This document shows, piece by piece, positions 8,447-16,674 of a stretch of DNA of 64,000 nucleotides; within the stretch, counting starts at the first letter, position 1; every line of letters starts with the position of its first letter. The stretch is from assembly GCA_963711065.1 (NCBI GenBank), contig CAVQCO010000008.1:1-64000 (forward strand), read 5' to 3'. The notes under the pieces were generated by a model. The model saw only the letters and a program-made list of their open reading frames with translations. It had not been told where the DNA came from and made no database searches. The stretch is from Bog-473 sp963711065. GTDB lineage: Bacteria; Actinomycetota; Acidimicrobiia; Acidimicrobiales; RAAP-2. Made by a program: the position numbers and the translations under genes.

Positions 8447-9094
8447 TCACGCGCTCGCCACCTGGAGTTCGGGTTCCGGTGCGCAGAGGCCCCGGCGGGG
8501 GAGGATGATGTCGTCGATGATCCCGTAGTCGCGCGCCTCGGCCGCGGTCATGTAGTGGTCGCGGTCGATGTCCTGCGCCACCCGCTCGACCGGCCGCCCC
8601 GTGTGGTGGGCGATGATCTCGGACATCCGGCGGGTGAGGGACAGCACCTCGCGCAGCTGGATCTCCATGTCCGAGGGCGCCCCCCGGGCGCCGGCGGAGC
8701 CCTGGTGGATCATGATGCGCGCGTTCGGCAGGGCGAAGCGCTTCCCGGCCGCCCCGCCCGAGAGGATCATGGCGGCGGCCGACATCCCCATGCCGACGCA
8801 GATCGTCGACACGTCCGGCTCCACGTGCTGCATGACGTCGTAGATCGCCATGCCGGCGTAAGCCACGCCCCCGGGCGAGTTGATGTAGAGGGAGATGTCC
8901 CGCTCGTTGTTCTGCGCCTCGAGGAAGAGCATCTGCGAGATGATCAGGTTGGCCACCTGGTCGTCGACCTCCTGGCCGAGGAACACGATGCGCTCGCGCA
9001 GCAGCTGCGAGTAGATGTCGAACGCCCGGTCGCCCCGGTTCCCCTCCTCGATCACGGTGGGGACGAGGACCTGGCGGTACGGGCTGGGTCTCAT
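8447..9094 (-). CDS. clpP: ATP-dependent Clp protease proteolytic subunit
   Basis: 215 residues, ATG at 9094. The serine-protease triad is complete: Ser105 in GMGMSAAA, His130 in ARIMIHQ and Asp179 in IDRDHYM, with the E. coli spacing. INSPGGVAYAGMAIYD and the C-terminal TAAEARDYGIIDDII are standard. It forms the tetradecameric cytoplasmic peptidase working with ClpX or ClpC; actinobacteria often need two different ClpP subunits in one complex. It is not followed by clpX here and stands alone, back to back with an XRE regulator and a degenerate ClpP-like gene. It therefore looks like an extra clpP copy rather than the clpP1P2-clpX operon. Confidence 0.95.
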   Translation of the reverse strand: MRPSPYRQVLVPTVIEEGNRGDRAFDIYSQLLRERIVFLGQEVDDQVANLIISQMLFLEAQNNERDISLYINSPGGVAYAGMAIYDVMQHVEPDVSTICVGMGMSAAAMILSGGAAGKRFALPNARIMIHQGSAGARGAPSDMEIQLREVLSLTRRMSEIIAHHTGRPVERVAQDIDRDHYMTAAEARDYGIIDDIILPRRGLCAPEPELQVASA

Positions 9095-9154
9095 GGGGGG
9101 TGCTCCTTCCTCGGGGTCTCCCCCAGGTTATATCAAATATGAGATAATGGCCGC

Positions 9155-9412
9155 GTGAGCGAGCGCCGGCACCCGACCGTGTTCCCTGGCTTCGCGGAGA
9201 TGGCGGAGCGCCGGCGCTCCGTGTCGGGCCAGCTCACCTCCCTCCGCCGGGAGCTGGGCCTGTCGCAGGCCGAGGTGGCGGCGCGCATGGGGACCTCCCA
9301 GTCGGCGGTCGCCCGCTTCGAGGCGGGCGACCTCGACGCCCGGCTCTCCACGATCGAGCGCTACAGCACCGCGCTCGGGGCGCGGCTGGAATGGAGGATC
9401 GACCATGGGTGA
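9155..9412 (+). CDS. XRE-family helix-turn-helix regulator
   Basis: 85 residues. A Cro/C1-type helix-turn-helix occupies about residues 27-80: LTSLRRELGLSQAEVAARMG is the first part and TSQSAVARFEAG the recognition helix. It starts at a GTG 60 bases from the divergent clpP start, so the shared AT-richer spacer around 9126-9145 (TATATCAAATATGAGATAAT) probably holds both promoters. It overlaps the next, ClpP-like, gene by eight bases, which suggests co-translation. Small single-domain XRE proteins of this kind act as antitoxin-like or local repressors; the target is likely this promoter region. Confidence 0.85.
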   Translation: MSERRHPTVFPGFAEMAERRRSVSGQLTSLRRELGLSQAEVAARMGTSQSAVARFEAGDLDARLSTIERYSTALGARLEWRIDHG

Positions 9413-10077
9413 GCGCAACGAGCACGACTGGCCCCTTCTGCCCCCGCCGGGCGGGGGCGCCTCCGGCGTCGACCCCGAGTCGCTGTCCGAGACGCTGGCC
9501 CGCCGGCTCCTGGAGCAGCGCGTCGTCCTCCTCCACGGCCCGCTCGACGACCTCTCGGTCACCCGCGTCTCGGCGGAGCTCATGACGCTCGATGCGGAGG
9601 GCGACGAGCCCGTGACGCTGCGGGTCGACTGCGGCGAGGCGGCCCTCGGGCCCGCGCTCACGCTCATGGACGTGATCGAGTTGATGGGCGTCCCCGTGCG
9701 GGCGTTGTGCCTGGGACAGGTCGGGGAGGGCGCCGTCGGCGTGGTGGCGGTCTGCGCCGCGGCGCGCCGCGCTGCCGAGCACCCGCTTCTCCCTGCGCGA
9801 GCCGGGCACCGAGCTGCGGGCCCACGTGCGCAACGTCGCCCAGTGGGCCGAGCTGCGCACCGGGGAGCGTCGCCGCTTCTGCGAGCGGGTGGCCTTCGCC
9901 ATCGGCAAGCCGGCCGCCACGGTCGAGGAGGACCTGGAGCGGGGTCGCTTCCTCGGCGCCGCCGAGGCGGTCGAGTACGGCATCCTCGACGAGGTCCGCC
10001 GGCCCGACGCGGCGATCCGTCGCCTGCCCGGCACGGCGCCCGGCCCACCCCCGATCGGGTTCCGGCCCCTGCGCTGA
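9405..10077 (+). pseudogene. Degenerate ClpP-like protein, interrupted by a one-base frameshift near 9.76 kb
   Basis: Frame 1 runs from the ATG at 9405 (MGERNEHDWPLLPPPGGG) to about 9755. The homologous reading then continues one base out of phase through LREPGTELRAHVRNVAQWAELRTG to the stop at 10077. Removing one base gives a continuous protein of about 223 residues with ClpP order: GPLDDLSVTRVSAELMTLDAE, VDCGE, LTLMDVIELMG, and EYGILDEVRRP at the end. The catalytic serine region reads CLGQVGEGAVG instead of GMSAAA, and the histidine region reads TRFSLREPG instead of IMIHQ. Even when restored it would therefore not be a peptidase. It is coupled to the XRE gene. Either a real broken gene or a consensus error. 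Confidence 0.72.
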
Positions 10078-10126
10078 GACTGCGCCCGGAGAGACTCGGC
10101 CCGGCCGGCGGTCCTACGATGCGGCC

Positions 10127-10723
10127 ATGGCAGCTGCGTCGGCCGGACCCCGCATGGCGCCCCTCCAGCCGGGCGAGTGGGACGAGCGCCTGATCCGCCT
10201 GCTCGAGCTCTCGCCCGGCGGGACCACCGAGCCGATGCACATCTTCACGACCCTGGGCAAGGCCGATCCCGAGTTGTTCCGCCGCTGGCTCGGCTTCGGC
10301 GGGGCCCTCCTTGCCGGGAGGCTGCCCGGCCGGCTGCGCGAGCTGGTCATCCTGCGCACCGCCTGCCGCTTCGAGGGGCCCTACGAGTGGGCCCAGCACA
10401 TCGAGATGGGTGCGGAGCAGGGCGTCACCCCCGACGAGATGGCGGCCCTCGGTGCGGGCGAGGCGGAGCTCGATGCGCACCCCTGGTCGCCGCTCGAGCG
10501 GGCCGCGCTGCGGGCGGTCGACGACACGGCGGACGCCGGCGCGGTGTCGGACGCGACGTGGAACGCGCTGGCCGTGCAGCTCGACGACGCCGAGCTGATT
10601 GAGCTCCTCCTGCTGATCGCCCACTACCTCATGCTCACCACCGTCCTGCGGTCGCTGCGCCTGCAGCTCGAGCCGCGGGCGGAGGCGCTGGCGGCCCGCG
10701 TGCCGGGCGGGCCGGCGTCGTAG
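10127..10723 (+). CDS. Carboxymuconolactone decarboxylase (CMD/AhpD) family protein
   Basis: 198 residues, ATG at 10127. It has the CMD helical core: LPGRLRELVILRTACRFEGPYEWAQHIEMG (about residues 62-91) followed by a helix pair ending LLLLIAHYLMLTTVL. True AhpD enzymes carry two redox cysteines as CxxC; here only one Cys lies in the core, followed by E-x-x-x-x-x-H. It therefore belongs to the large CMD-domain group of unknown activity rather than to peroxiredoxin-reducing AhpD. It is followed after 25 bases by an SDR and then a deazaflavin oxidoreductase, probably one operon. Confidence 0.86.
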   Translation: MAAASAGPRMAPLQPGEWDERLIRLLELSPGGTTEPMHIFTTLGKADPELFRRWLGFGGALLAGRLPGRLRELVILRTACRFEGPYEWAQHIEMGAEQGVTPDEMAALGAGEAELDAHPWSPLERAALRAVDDTADAGAVSDATWNALAVQLDDAELIELLLLIAHYLMLTTVLRSLRLQLEPRAEALAARVPGGPAS

Positions 10724-10748
10724 GGCGGGCGAGGACGCCGGTGCCGCG

Positions 10749-11516
10749 ATGACGCCGCTCCTCGAGGGCCGCTGCATCACCGTCGTGGGCGCCGGCACGC
10801 AGCCGTCGCGCGACCCCGACGCGCCCGTGGGCAACGGGCGGGCCATTGCCGTGCGCGCGGCCCGGGAGGGGGCGTCGGTCGTCTGCGTGGACCGCGACGA
10901 GGCGGCGGTCGAGGAGACCTGGCGCATCATCACCGAGGAGGGCGGCAAGGCCGCCGTCGTCGTCGCCGACGTGACCACGGAGGAGGGGTGCCGGCTGGCC
11001 GTCTCCGACGAGCCCGGCCCGGGGCCCGACGGGCTCGTGCTCAACGTCGGCACCGGCTACGGCATGGGCGTCGCCGGCACGTCGCCCGACGAGTGGGACC
11101 GCACGTTCGACCTCAACCTGCGCGCCCACTTCATGCTGGTGCGCCGCGCCCTCGTGACGCTGCCCGACGACGCCTCCATCGTGTTCATGGGCTCGGTGGC
11201 CGGCCTGCGGCCGGGCAGCCGCATCCCCGCCTACGACGCCTCCAAGGCGGGGCTCATCGGCCTCAGCCGCCACGTGGCCGTCGAGGGCGCCCGCCGGGGC
11301 ATCCGGGCCAACGTGCTCGCCCCCGGGCTGATCGACACGCCCCTCGGCCGTGCCGCCTCGGCGGGCCGGCCGTCGCGGACGCGCACGCCGGTGCCGCTCG
11401 GCCGGCAGGGCACGGCCTGGGAGGTGGCGGCGGCGGCGGTGTTCCTGCTCTCGGACGAGGCCAGCTACATCACCGGGCAGGTGCTCGCCGTCGACGGGGG
11501 GCTGACGCTCGTATGA
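10749..11516 (+). CDS. Short-chain dehydrogenase/reductase (SDR)
   Basis: 255 residues, ATG at 10749. Rossmann features: glycine motif VVGAGTQPSRDPDAPVGNGR with an unusual insertion between the first glycines (residues about 12-33), acidic VCVDRD for NAD preference, LVLNVGTG, catalytic SVAG, and YDASK (Tyr/Lys), then LAPGLIDTP and the C-terminal ITGQVLAVDGG. It should oxidise or reduce an alcohol/ketone, NAD-linked by the aspartate; the substrate is unknown. It overlaps the nitroreductase-like gene by four bases (ATGA). Confidence 0.92.
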   Translation: MTPLLEGRCITVVGAGTQPSRDPDAPVGNGRAIAVRAAREGASVVCVDRDEAAVEETWRIITEEGGKAAVVVADVTTEEGCRLAVSDEPGPGPDGLVLNVGTGYGMGVAGTSPDEWDRTFDLNLRAHFMLVRRALVTLPDDASIVFMGSVAGLRPGSRIPAYDASKAGLIGLSRHVAVEGARRGIRANVLAPGLIDTPLGRAASAGRPSRTRTPVPLGRQGTAWEVAAAAVFLLSDEASYITGQVLAVDGGLTLV

Positions 11517-11947
11517 GCGCGCACTCGGCGCGGCCACGGTCCCGGGCGCAGGCGGTGCCGCGCCCGCCTCGTCTGGGCCGGCGCATGGCGCGCGTGAACC
11601 GGGCCGTCACCAACAAGCTGAGCGTCCCCGTGGCGGGCGTGCTGCCCGGCATGGGCGTCGTGATCCACGTGGGCCGCCGCACCCGGAACGTCTACCGGAC
11701 GCCGGTCCTCGTGTTCCGCACCAAGGACGGGTTCCGGATCGCGCTGACCTACGGGCGGTCCTCGGACTGGGTGAAGAACGCGTTCGCCCACGGCGCCGTG
11801 CGCCTGGTCACACGGCGCCGCGAGTACGAGCTGACCAGCCCCGAGGTGGTCGTCGACGAGCAGCGCCAGCACGTCCCGCCGTTGCTGCGCGGCGCCCTGC
11901 GCGTCCTGCGGGTGTCGGAGTTCCTGGACTTCCGCCGCATCGGGTAG
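11513..11947 (+). CDS. Deazaflavin (F420)-dependent nitroreductase family protein
   Basis: 144 residues, ATG overlapping the SDR stop. The small split beta-barrel fold of the Ddn/F420-dependent nitroreductase family is recognisable from VIHVGRRTRNVYRTPVLVF, FRIALTYGRSSDWVKN and GAVRLVTRRREYELTSPEVV. Family members bind coenzyme F420 (or sometimes FMN/heme) and reduce quinones or enones. Coupling to the SDR suggests sequential redox steps on one substrate. Together with the LLM-type enzyme at 49 kb it supports F420 use by this organism. Confidence 0.87.
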   Translation: MSAHSARPRSRAQAVPRPPRLGRRMARVNRAVTNKLSVPVAGVLPGMGVVIHVGRRTRNVYRTPVLVFRTKDGFRIALTYGRSSDWVKNAFAHGAVRLVTRRREYELTSPEVVVDEQRQHVPPLLRGALRVLRVSEFLDFRRIG

Positions 11948-11972
11948 CCGGCCGAGGGAGTCGGTCCGCCTG

Positions 11973-12680
11973 TCAGGCGATCACTTCCATGCGCAGTCCC
12001 GACTCGTCTCTCTCCCCACCGAGCCGGCGCCCCGAACCGGTGACGTAGCGGCGGGCGGTCCAGGCCAGGGCGAGCGCATCGAGGACGTCGTCGCGCGCAG
12101 CTCCCGCCGGCGGCGCGTCCACGATCGGCATGACGTCGCCGAACCCTGACGCGCGCAACGCCACCACGCGCTCTACCCGACCCTCGAAGGTGCGCTTGTT
12201 GTGTCGCATCGGCACGCCGCGTGACATCAACGCGAAGCTCAGCTCGGGGCAGGCCTCGAACAGACGCTCCTGCAGACTCGGCGATTGCAACGCGTCGACT
12301 TCCCGGATCTTCCCCAAGATGTTGTAGAGCTGTCTCGACAGCCCCTTGCCGCTGATCGCCCGGGACACACCGCACGCTTCGGCGTACGTGCCGGCCCCGA
12401 GCGCCGCCCGCACGGGCGCCGGGAAGACCGAGCTGCGTCTCGGACCGAGCAGGCGGCGCGCCTCGAGGTCGCACTCGCGAGACCCGTCCGCGGGCAGGCC
12501 GATGGGGATGTCGATCGCCGCCGCGGCCAACCGGCCGGACTCGAGTGCCGCCACGACCTCGTCGAGGCACGGGACGACCCGGACGTCTGGGCCATCGCCC
12601 CGGGCGACAGCTCCGCGGGCCGGCATCGTGGCCAGCACCCACCCCGCCCGGCAGCCGTCGAGGCCTCCGACGACGGGCAC
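11973..12680 (-). CDS. DUF429 domain protein (RNase H-like fold)
   Basis: 235 residues from the GTG at 12680, chosen because VPVVGGLDGCRAGWVLA is the normal DUF429 beginning and because the open frame upstream overlaps the end of the next gene. Family blocks: GLDGCRAGW (acidic start of an RNase H-like core), AIDIPIGLP, the RRSSVFPAPVRAAL segment, CPELSFALM and the final DDVLDALALAWTARR. DUF429 proteins are predicted nucleases or nucleic-acid-associated enzymes without a defined role. It ends 26 bases from the nitroreductase gene, convergent. Confidence 0.85.
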   Translation of the reverse strand: MPVVGGLDGCRAGWVLATMPARGAVARGDGPDVRVVPCLDEVVAALESGRLAAAAIDIPIGLPADGSRECDLEARRLLGPRRSSVFPAPVRAALGAGTYAEACGVSRAISGKGLSRQLYNILGKIREVDALQSPSLQERLFEACPELSFALMSRGVPMRHNKRTFEGRVERVVALRASGFGDVMPIVDAPPAGAARDDVLDALALAWTARRYVTGSGRRLGGERDESGLRMEVIA

Positions 12681-12700
12681 GACCGCCTCGTTCCCGCCGC

Positions 12701-14206
12701 TCAGGCGAACCGGGCCCAGTTCACCTGGTCCTTCGGCGTCAACGTCACCCGCCGCCCGATCAGCTCGTTCTCCTCCGCGCCGGCCAGCGCTGCCGCGCCT
12801 CCGTCGAGGAAGGCGTAGCACCGGCTGCCGTCGGGCAGATCACAGACCAGCAGGGCGCGCTCGGGCTCGCAGTCGCGCCCGTGCAGCACGGAGTAGGTCG
12901 CGACCGTGGCGTCACCCGAGGGCGCCCCCACTATCGGGACGGGTTGTGCCGCCGCCCTGTACGGCTCGGGGTCGGTCACGACGCCGCTCCCCGGGTCCGT
13001 CGACCACACGCCGTAGGCGTGCTTCTGCATGTGCATGCCCACGCCGCTCACCACCCCGTAGGAGCCGGCGTGGTCGCGCAGGGTCTCGGCCATGGCCGCC
13101 AGGGAGTGGGTCATGTAGTTCGAGCCCGGGCCCCCGTGGTAGGGCAGGCCGCCGGTCTGGGTCACCGCGCCGGCGCGGGCGTCGTCGGGACCGATCCCGA
13201 GGGCGTCGAGCGCGAAGCAGACCGAGCTGGCGAAGCAGGAGTAGAGGTCGAGATGCGCGACGTCGTCGGTGCCGATGCCGGCGCCCGCCAGCGCGGCGGA
13301 GGCGGCGGCGGCCATGGCGGGGGAGCGCCACAGCTCGGGGTGCCCCGCCACGTGCGCCGGGTCCTCGGCGTAGCCCCAGCCGCGCAGATACACGCGCCGT
13401 TCCTCGGGCACCCCCAGCGCGTCCGCCTTCTCCGTGCTCGCCAGCACCAGGGCGGCCGCCATGTCGACGTCCATGATCGCGGTCATCAGCTTCGTGTACG
13501 GGTAGGCGACCATGCGGTTGTCCGGGGTCGGCGTCGCGATCTCGTCCGCGCCACGGGCGACGGGAAACCACGCGTGCGGGCTCCGTGCGGCAATCTCGGT
13601 CATGGGCGACATGATCCGCCCGAGCGCGGCGCGATGGTCGTCGAGCCCGGTCCCGATGTGCGCCCGCCGGGCGTTGTCGAACAACGCGAAGGTCAGGTAC
13701 GCCTCGAAGACGGAGTGGCTGATCTCCGAGGCGTCGAAGTCCATGTCCATGGGGAAGGGTCGCTTCTCGGCCGGCTTGTACGACCACTGGGGCTTCTCGC
13801 CGGCCTTCTTCAGGCGGCGGACGGTGGCCAGTGCCTCCGCGCCGGTGAGCAGCGCGAGGTCGAGGCGGCCTGCCCGGATCTCCCGGGCCGCCTCGGCCGC
13901 CAGCACCAGCGGCACCGAGCCGCCGATGCCCGAGTAGCGGCGCCGGGCGGGTGACGCGCCGAGCCGTTCGCCCAGCCGGGCGACCGCGTCGTCGTACTGC
14001 CACGACTGCGAGTACACGACGTCGATGCTCCCGAGCGCGCCCAACAGCCCCGAGGGGTCGCGCGCGCCGGAGTCGGCGGCCGCGGCCCGGGCGACCTGCT
14101 CCCACATGTCGAGCGGCTCGGGCGCCCCGTCGGGTCCCACATCCCCGGGGTGCCACGTGTGGCGCGCCACGCCGACGATGCAGGCGGCACGGGGGTCGGC
14201 GCTCAC
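12701..14206 (-). CDS. Thiolase-like protein (acetyl-CoA acetyltransferase family) with C-terminal OB-like extension
   Basis: 501 residues, GTG start at 14206 (MSADPRAACIVGVARHTWHP). The thiolase core is of the divergent SCP2/lipid-transfer type: the nucleophile region YSGIGGSVPLVLAA is atypical and lacks the standard active-site Cys. The later blocks DLYSCFASSVCFALDALG, GGPGSNYMTHSLAAMAE and GVGMHMQKHAYG carry Cys and His residues. The last 90 residues (from about PVPIVGAPSG) add a small beta domain ending FLDGGAAALAGAEENELIGRR. Such proteins often act as retro-aldolases or thiolases in side-chain degradation. It sits 25 bases downstream of an acyl-CoA dehydrogenase on the same strand, likely cotranscribed from the palindrome-bearing divergent promoter. 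Confidence 0.85.
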   Translation of the reverse strand: MSADPRAACIVGVARHTWHPGDVGPDGAPEPLDMWEQVARAAAADSGARDPSGLLGALGSIDVVYSQSWQYDDAVARLGERLGASPARRRYSGIGGSVPLVLAAEAAREIRAGRLDLALLTGAEALATVRRLKKAGEKPQWSYKPAEKRPFPMDMDFDASEISHSVFEAYLTFALFDNARRAHIGTGLDDHRAALGRIMSPMTEIAARSPHAWFPVARGADEIATPTPDNRMVAYPYTKLMTAIMDVDMAAALVLASTEKADALGVPEERRVYLRGWGYAEDPAHVAGHPELWRSPAMAAAASAALAGAGIGTDDVAHLDLYSCFASSVCFALDALGIGPDDARAGAVTQTGGLPYHGGPGSNYMTHSLAAMAETLRDHAGSYGVVSGVGMHMQKHAYGVWSTDPGSGVVTDPEPYRAAAQPVPIVGAPSGDATVATYSVLHGRDCEPERALLVCDLPDGSRCYAFLDGGAAALAGAEENELIGRRVTLTPKDQVNWARFA

Positions 14207-14231
14207 GGGAGGCGCGGCGAGGAGCCCGGCG

Positions 14232-15449
14232 TCAGGCGCGCGACTTGCCGGGCATGGCGATGGCCCGGTCGGCGATGATGTTCTTCTGGATCTCGGTCGA
14301 GCCGCCGCCGATGGTCGAGTAGCGCTGGAAGGCGTACAACCGGGTCCACTTCCCCCGGTCGACCGCGTCGGGACCGCCCTTGGCCAGCACGCCGGCCGGG
14401 CCGAGGAGGTCCACGGCCAGCTCGGAGGCCGTCTGTGCCATCGACGACCAGGACAGCTTGGCGAAGGGGACCTCGGGCCAGTTCTTCTCGCCCTTCATGA
14501 TCTTGGACAGCGCCCGCAGCGACAGCAGGCGGGCCAGCTCCACCTCCGTCCAGAGCTTCGCGATGCGGTCGCGCAGGGACGGGTCCTCCAGCGCGCCCGG
14601 GTTCACCGACTTGGCCGCCGAGACCACGGCACGCAGGTCGGCGGCGAGGATGGCGATCTGCGACGCGATGCCGACCCGTTCGAAGCCGAGCGTGCCCATC
14701 GCCACCATCCAGCCGGCGCCCTCCTCGCCCAGGCGCCACTTCGCCGGGATGCGCACGTCGGTGAAGAAGATCTCGTTGAAGAGCTCCTCGCCCGCCATGT
14801 CCCGGATCGGCCGCACGTCGATCCCGGGCGTCTTCAGGTTGAGGACGAAGGCGGTGATCCCCTCGTGCTTCTTCCCCCGCTCAATGGCCGTCGGGTCGGT
14901 CCGCAGCAGGAACAGCCCCCACGTGGCCAGGTGGGCCGAGGAGATCCAGATCTTGGAGCCGTTGACGACGTACTCGTCGGCGTCGGGGTCGTAGATCGCT
15001 GTCGTGCGCAGGTTGGCCAGGTCGTTGCCGGCCATGGGCTCGCTGAAGCCCTGGCACCAGTGCTCCTCCGCCTCGAGGATGGACGGCAGCCACTGCGCCT
15101 TCTGCTCCTCGGTGCCCCACTGGATGATCATCGGGCCGATCTGCCAGATCCCGTTCGTGTTGAACGTGCCCGGGGTGCGGTACTCGGCCATGACCTCGGA
15201 ATAGAGCAGCCGCTGCATCGCGTTGATGGTGCGCCCCTTCGCGTACTCGGGCCCCCAGTGGATGGCGGCCCACCCACCCTCGTGCAGTTTGCGCTGCCAC
15301 TTCTGTCGTCGTTGCTGGCTGGCCTCGCCGCTCAGCTGCGCGTCGTCACCGAGGGCCTCGGCCTCCAGGAACGGCGGGAGGTTCTCGTCCAGCCAGGCCC
15401 GGAGCTCGTCGCGGAACTTCTCGTCCTCGGGTGCCAGGGCAAAATCCAC
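14232..15449 (-). CDS. Acyl-CoA dehydrogenase, larger subunit type
   Basis: 405 residues, GTG start at 15449 (MDFALAPEDEKFRDELRAWL). FAD enzyme that introduces a 2,3 double bond into acyl-CoA. Seen: CQGFSEPMAGNDLANLRTTA (flavin/substrate loop), VVNGSKIWISSA, FNEIFFTDVRIP and the C-terminal STIGGGSTEIQKNIIADRA. It is divergent from a shorter acyl-CoA dehydrogenase at 15523 with a shared 73-base promoter holding a palindromic operator. This arrangement of a long and a short subunit recalls the heterotetrameric FadE pairs of mycobacterial steroid side-chain degradation. Pairing here is inferred from context only. Confidence 0.93.
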   Translation of the reverse strand: MDFALAPEDEKFRDELRAWLDENLPPFLEAEALGDDAQLSGEASQQRRQKWQRKLHEGGWAAIHWGPEYAKGRTINAMQRLLYSEVMAEYRTPGTFNTNGIWQIGPMIIQWGTEEQKAQWLPSILEAEEHWCQGFSEPMAGNDLANLRTTAIYDPDADEYVVNGSKIWISSAHLATWGLFLLRTDPTAIERGKKHEGITAFVLNLKTPGIDVRPIRDMAGEELFNEIFFTDVRIPAKWRLGEEGAGWMVAMGTLGFERVGIASQIAILAADLRAVVSAAKSVNPGALEDPSLRDRIAKLWTEVELARLLSLRALSKIMKGEKNWPEVPFAKLSWSSMAQTASELAVDLLGPAGVLAKGGPDAVDRGKWTRLYAFQRYSTIGGGSTEIQKNIIADRAIAMPGKSRA

Positions 15450-15480
15450 GCCGGGAAGGGTAGCCGACCGCCGTGTACTG

Positions 15481-15494
15481 TGACGCCGGTGTCA
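15481..15494. promoter_or_regulatory. Palindromic operator TGACGCCGGTGTCA (site 2 of 9)
   Basis: Lies in the divergent promoter between two acyl-CoA dehydrogenase genes, 31 bases from the minus-strand start and 28 bases from the plus-strand start. It could control both. One half-site has G instead of A at position 5. Confidence 0.72.
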
Positions 15495-15522
15495 GGTTCC
15501 TGACGGACCCAGGGGGAGCGCA

Positions 15523-16629
15523 GTGGACTTCACGTACGACGACGAGCAGCTCGCGCTGCAAGAGGTGGCGCGGACCGCGCTCGAGCGCGAGTGCGGTCCC
15601 GCACTGCTGCGCCGGTTGGCCGACGACGACACCGGGATCACGCCCGGCCTCTGGTCCACCCTGGTCGACCTCGGCTGGACCGGCCTCCTCGTCCCCGAGG
15701 ACCAGGGTGGCGTCGGTGCCGGCCTCCTCGAGACGTGCATCGTGCTCGAGCAGATGGGCCGCGTCCCGTTGCCCGGTCCGTTCTTCTCCTCGGCCGTGGC
15801 CGCCACGCTGGCGGCCCGCGCCCTCGGCGCCACCGAGCTGTTGGGCGATCTCGCCTCCGGCACCCGCCGCGGCACCATCGCCGTCGGCGAGCAGGGCCAC
15901 GGCGAGCCCCTCGGCACCGTGCGCACCCGGGCCCGCCGCCGGGCCGCCCAGTGGGTGCTCTCGGGCGAGAAGCCCGTCGTGATGGACGGCCACACCGCCG
16001 ACTGGGCCGTCGTCGTGGCGCGCAGCGAGGAGGGCGTGCACGCCTACCTGCTCGAGTCGCCCGCCACCACGGCCGCCGCGACGCTGGTCCCGTCGCTCGA
16101 CCCCGCCCGCAAGCTGGCCCGCCTCGTCCTCGACGAGACGCCGGTCGTCCCGATCGGGCCACCGGGGAACCAGGCCGGGCTGTGGCACCGCGTCCTCGAC
16201 GACATCGCAGTCGGCCTGGCCGCCGAGACCGTCGGTGCCGCCGACCGGGCCCTGTCCGAGGCGATCGCCTACACGTCCGAGCGGATCGTCTTCGACAAGC
16301 CGGTGGCCACGTACCAGTCGATCCGCCATCGTCTGGTCGAAATGTTCCAACAGGTCGAGATGGCCAGGGCCGGCTTCCAGTTCGCCGCCTGGGCCTCCGA
16401 CACCGAGGCCCCCGAGCGCGAGCAGGCGGCGGCGATGGCGGCCGGCTATGCCGCCGATGCCGGCACCCGGGTGACCGGTGAGGACATCCAGATGCACGGG
16501 GGCGTCGGGTTCACCTGGGCCAACGACGCCCACTTCCTCTTCAAGCGGGTCAAGCAGAACGAGGTGCTCTTCGGTGGCGCCGGATCGCAACGCCACCGGC
16601 TGGCCACGATGTTCATCGAGTCCGCCTGA
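15523..16629 (+). CDS. Acyl-CoA dehydrogenase, smaller subunit type
   Basis: 368 residues from the GTG at 15523, preceded by an AGGGGGAG ribosome site. N-terminal helix domain DFTYDDEQLALQEVARTAL, middle strand domain (short and divergent), and a well conserved C-terminal helical domain: YTSERIVFDKPVATYQSIRH, then EDIQMHGGVGFTWANDAHF, the hallmark of the shorter partners in two-gene acyl-CoA dehydrogenases. It is divergent from a 405-residue dehydrogenase and followed 45 bases later by an acyl-CoA ligase. The likely role is to pair with the neighbour in oxidising a CoA ester made by that ligase (inference). Confidence 0.92.
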   Translation: MDFTYDDEQLALQEVARTALERECGPALLRRLADDDTGITPGLWSTLVDLGWTGLLVPEDQGGVGAGLLETCIVLEQMGRVPLPGPFFSSAVAATLAARALGATELLGDLASGTRRGTIAVGEQGHGEPLGTVRTRARRRAAQWVLSGEKPVVMDGHTADWAVVVARSEEGVHAYLLESPATTAAATLVPSLDPARKLARLVLDETPVVPIGPPGNQAGLWHRVLDDIAVGLAAETVGAADRALSEAIAYTSERIVFDKPVATYQSIRHRLVEMFQQVEMARAGFQFAAWASDTEAPEREQAAAMAAGYAADAGTRVTGEDIQMHGGVGFTWANDAHFLFKRVKQNEVLFGGAGSQRHRLATMFIESA

Positions 16630-16674
16630 GCCGCGGCCGCCCGAGGGCCGCCCGAAGTTCCTAGAGTCTGCGAC

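Noticed and set aside
9405..10193. Continuation of the ClpP-like gene in its first frame to 10193
   Set aside because: After about 9755 this frame loses all homology and becomes Arg/Pro-rich. The ClpP-like reading continues in the +1 frame, so the downstream part is a shadow.
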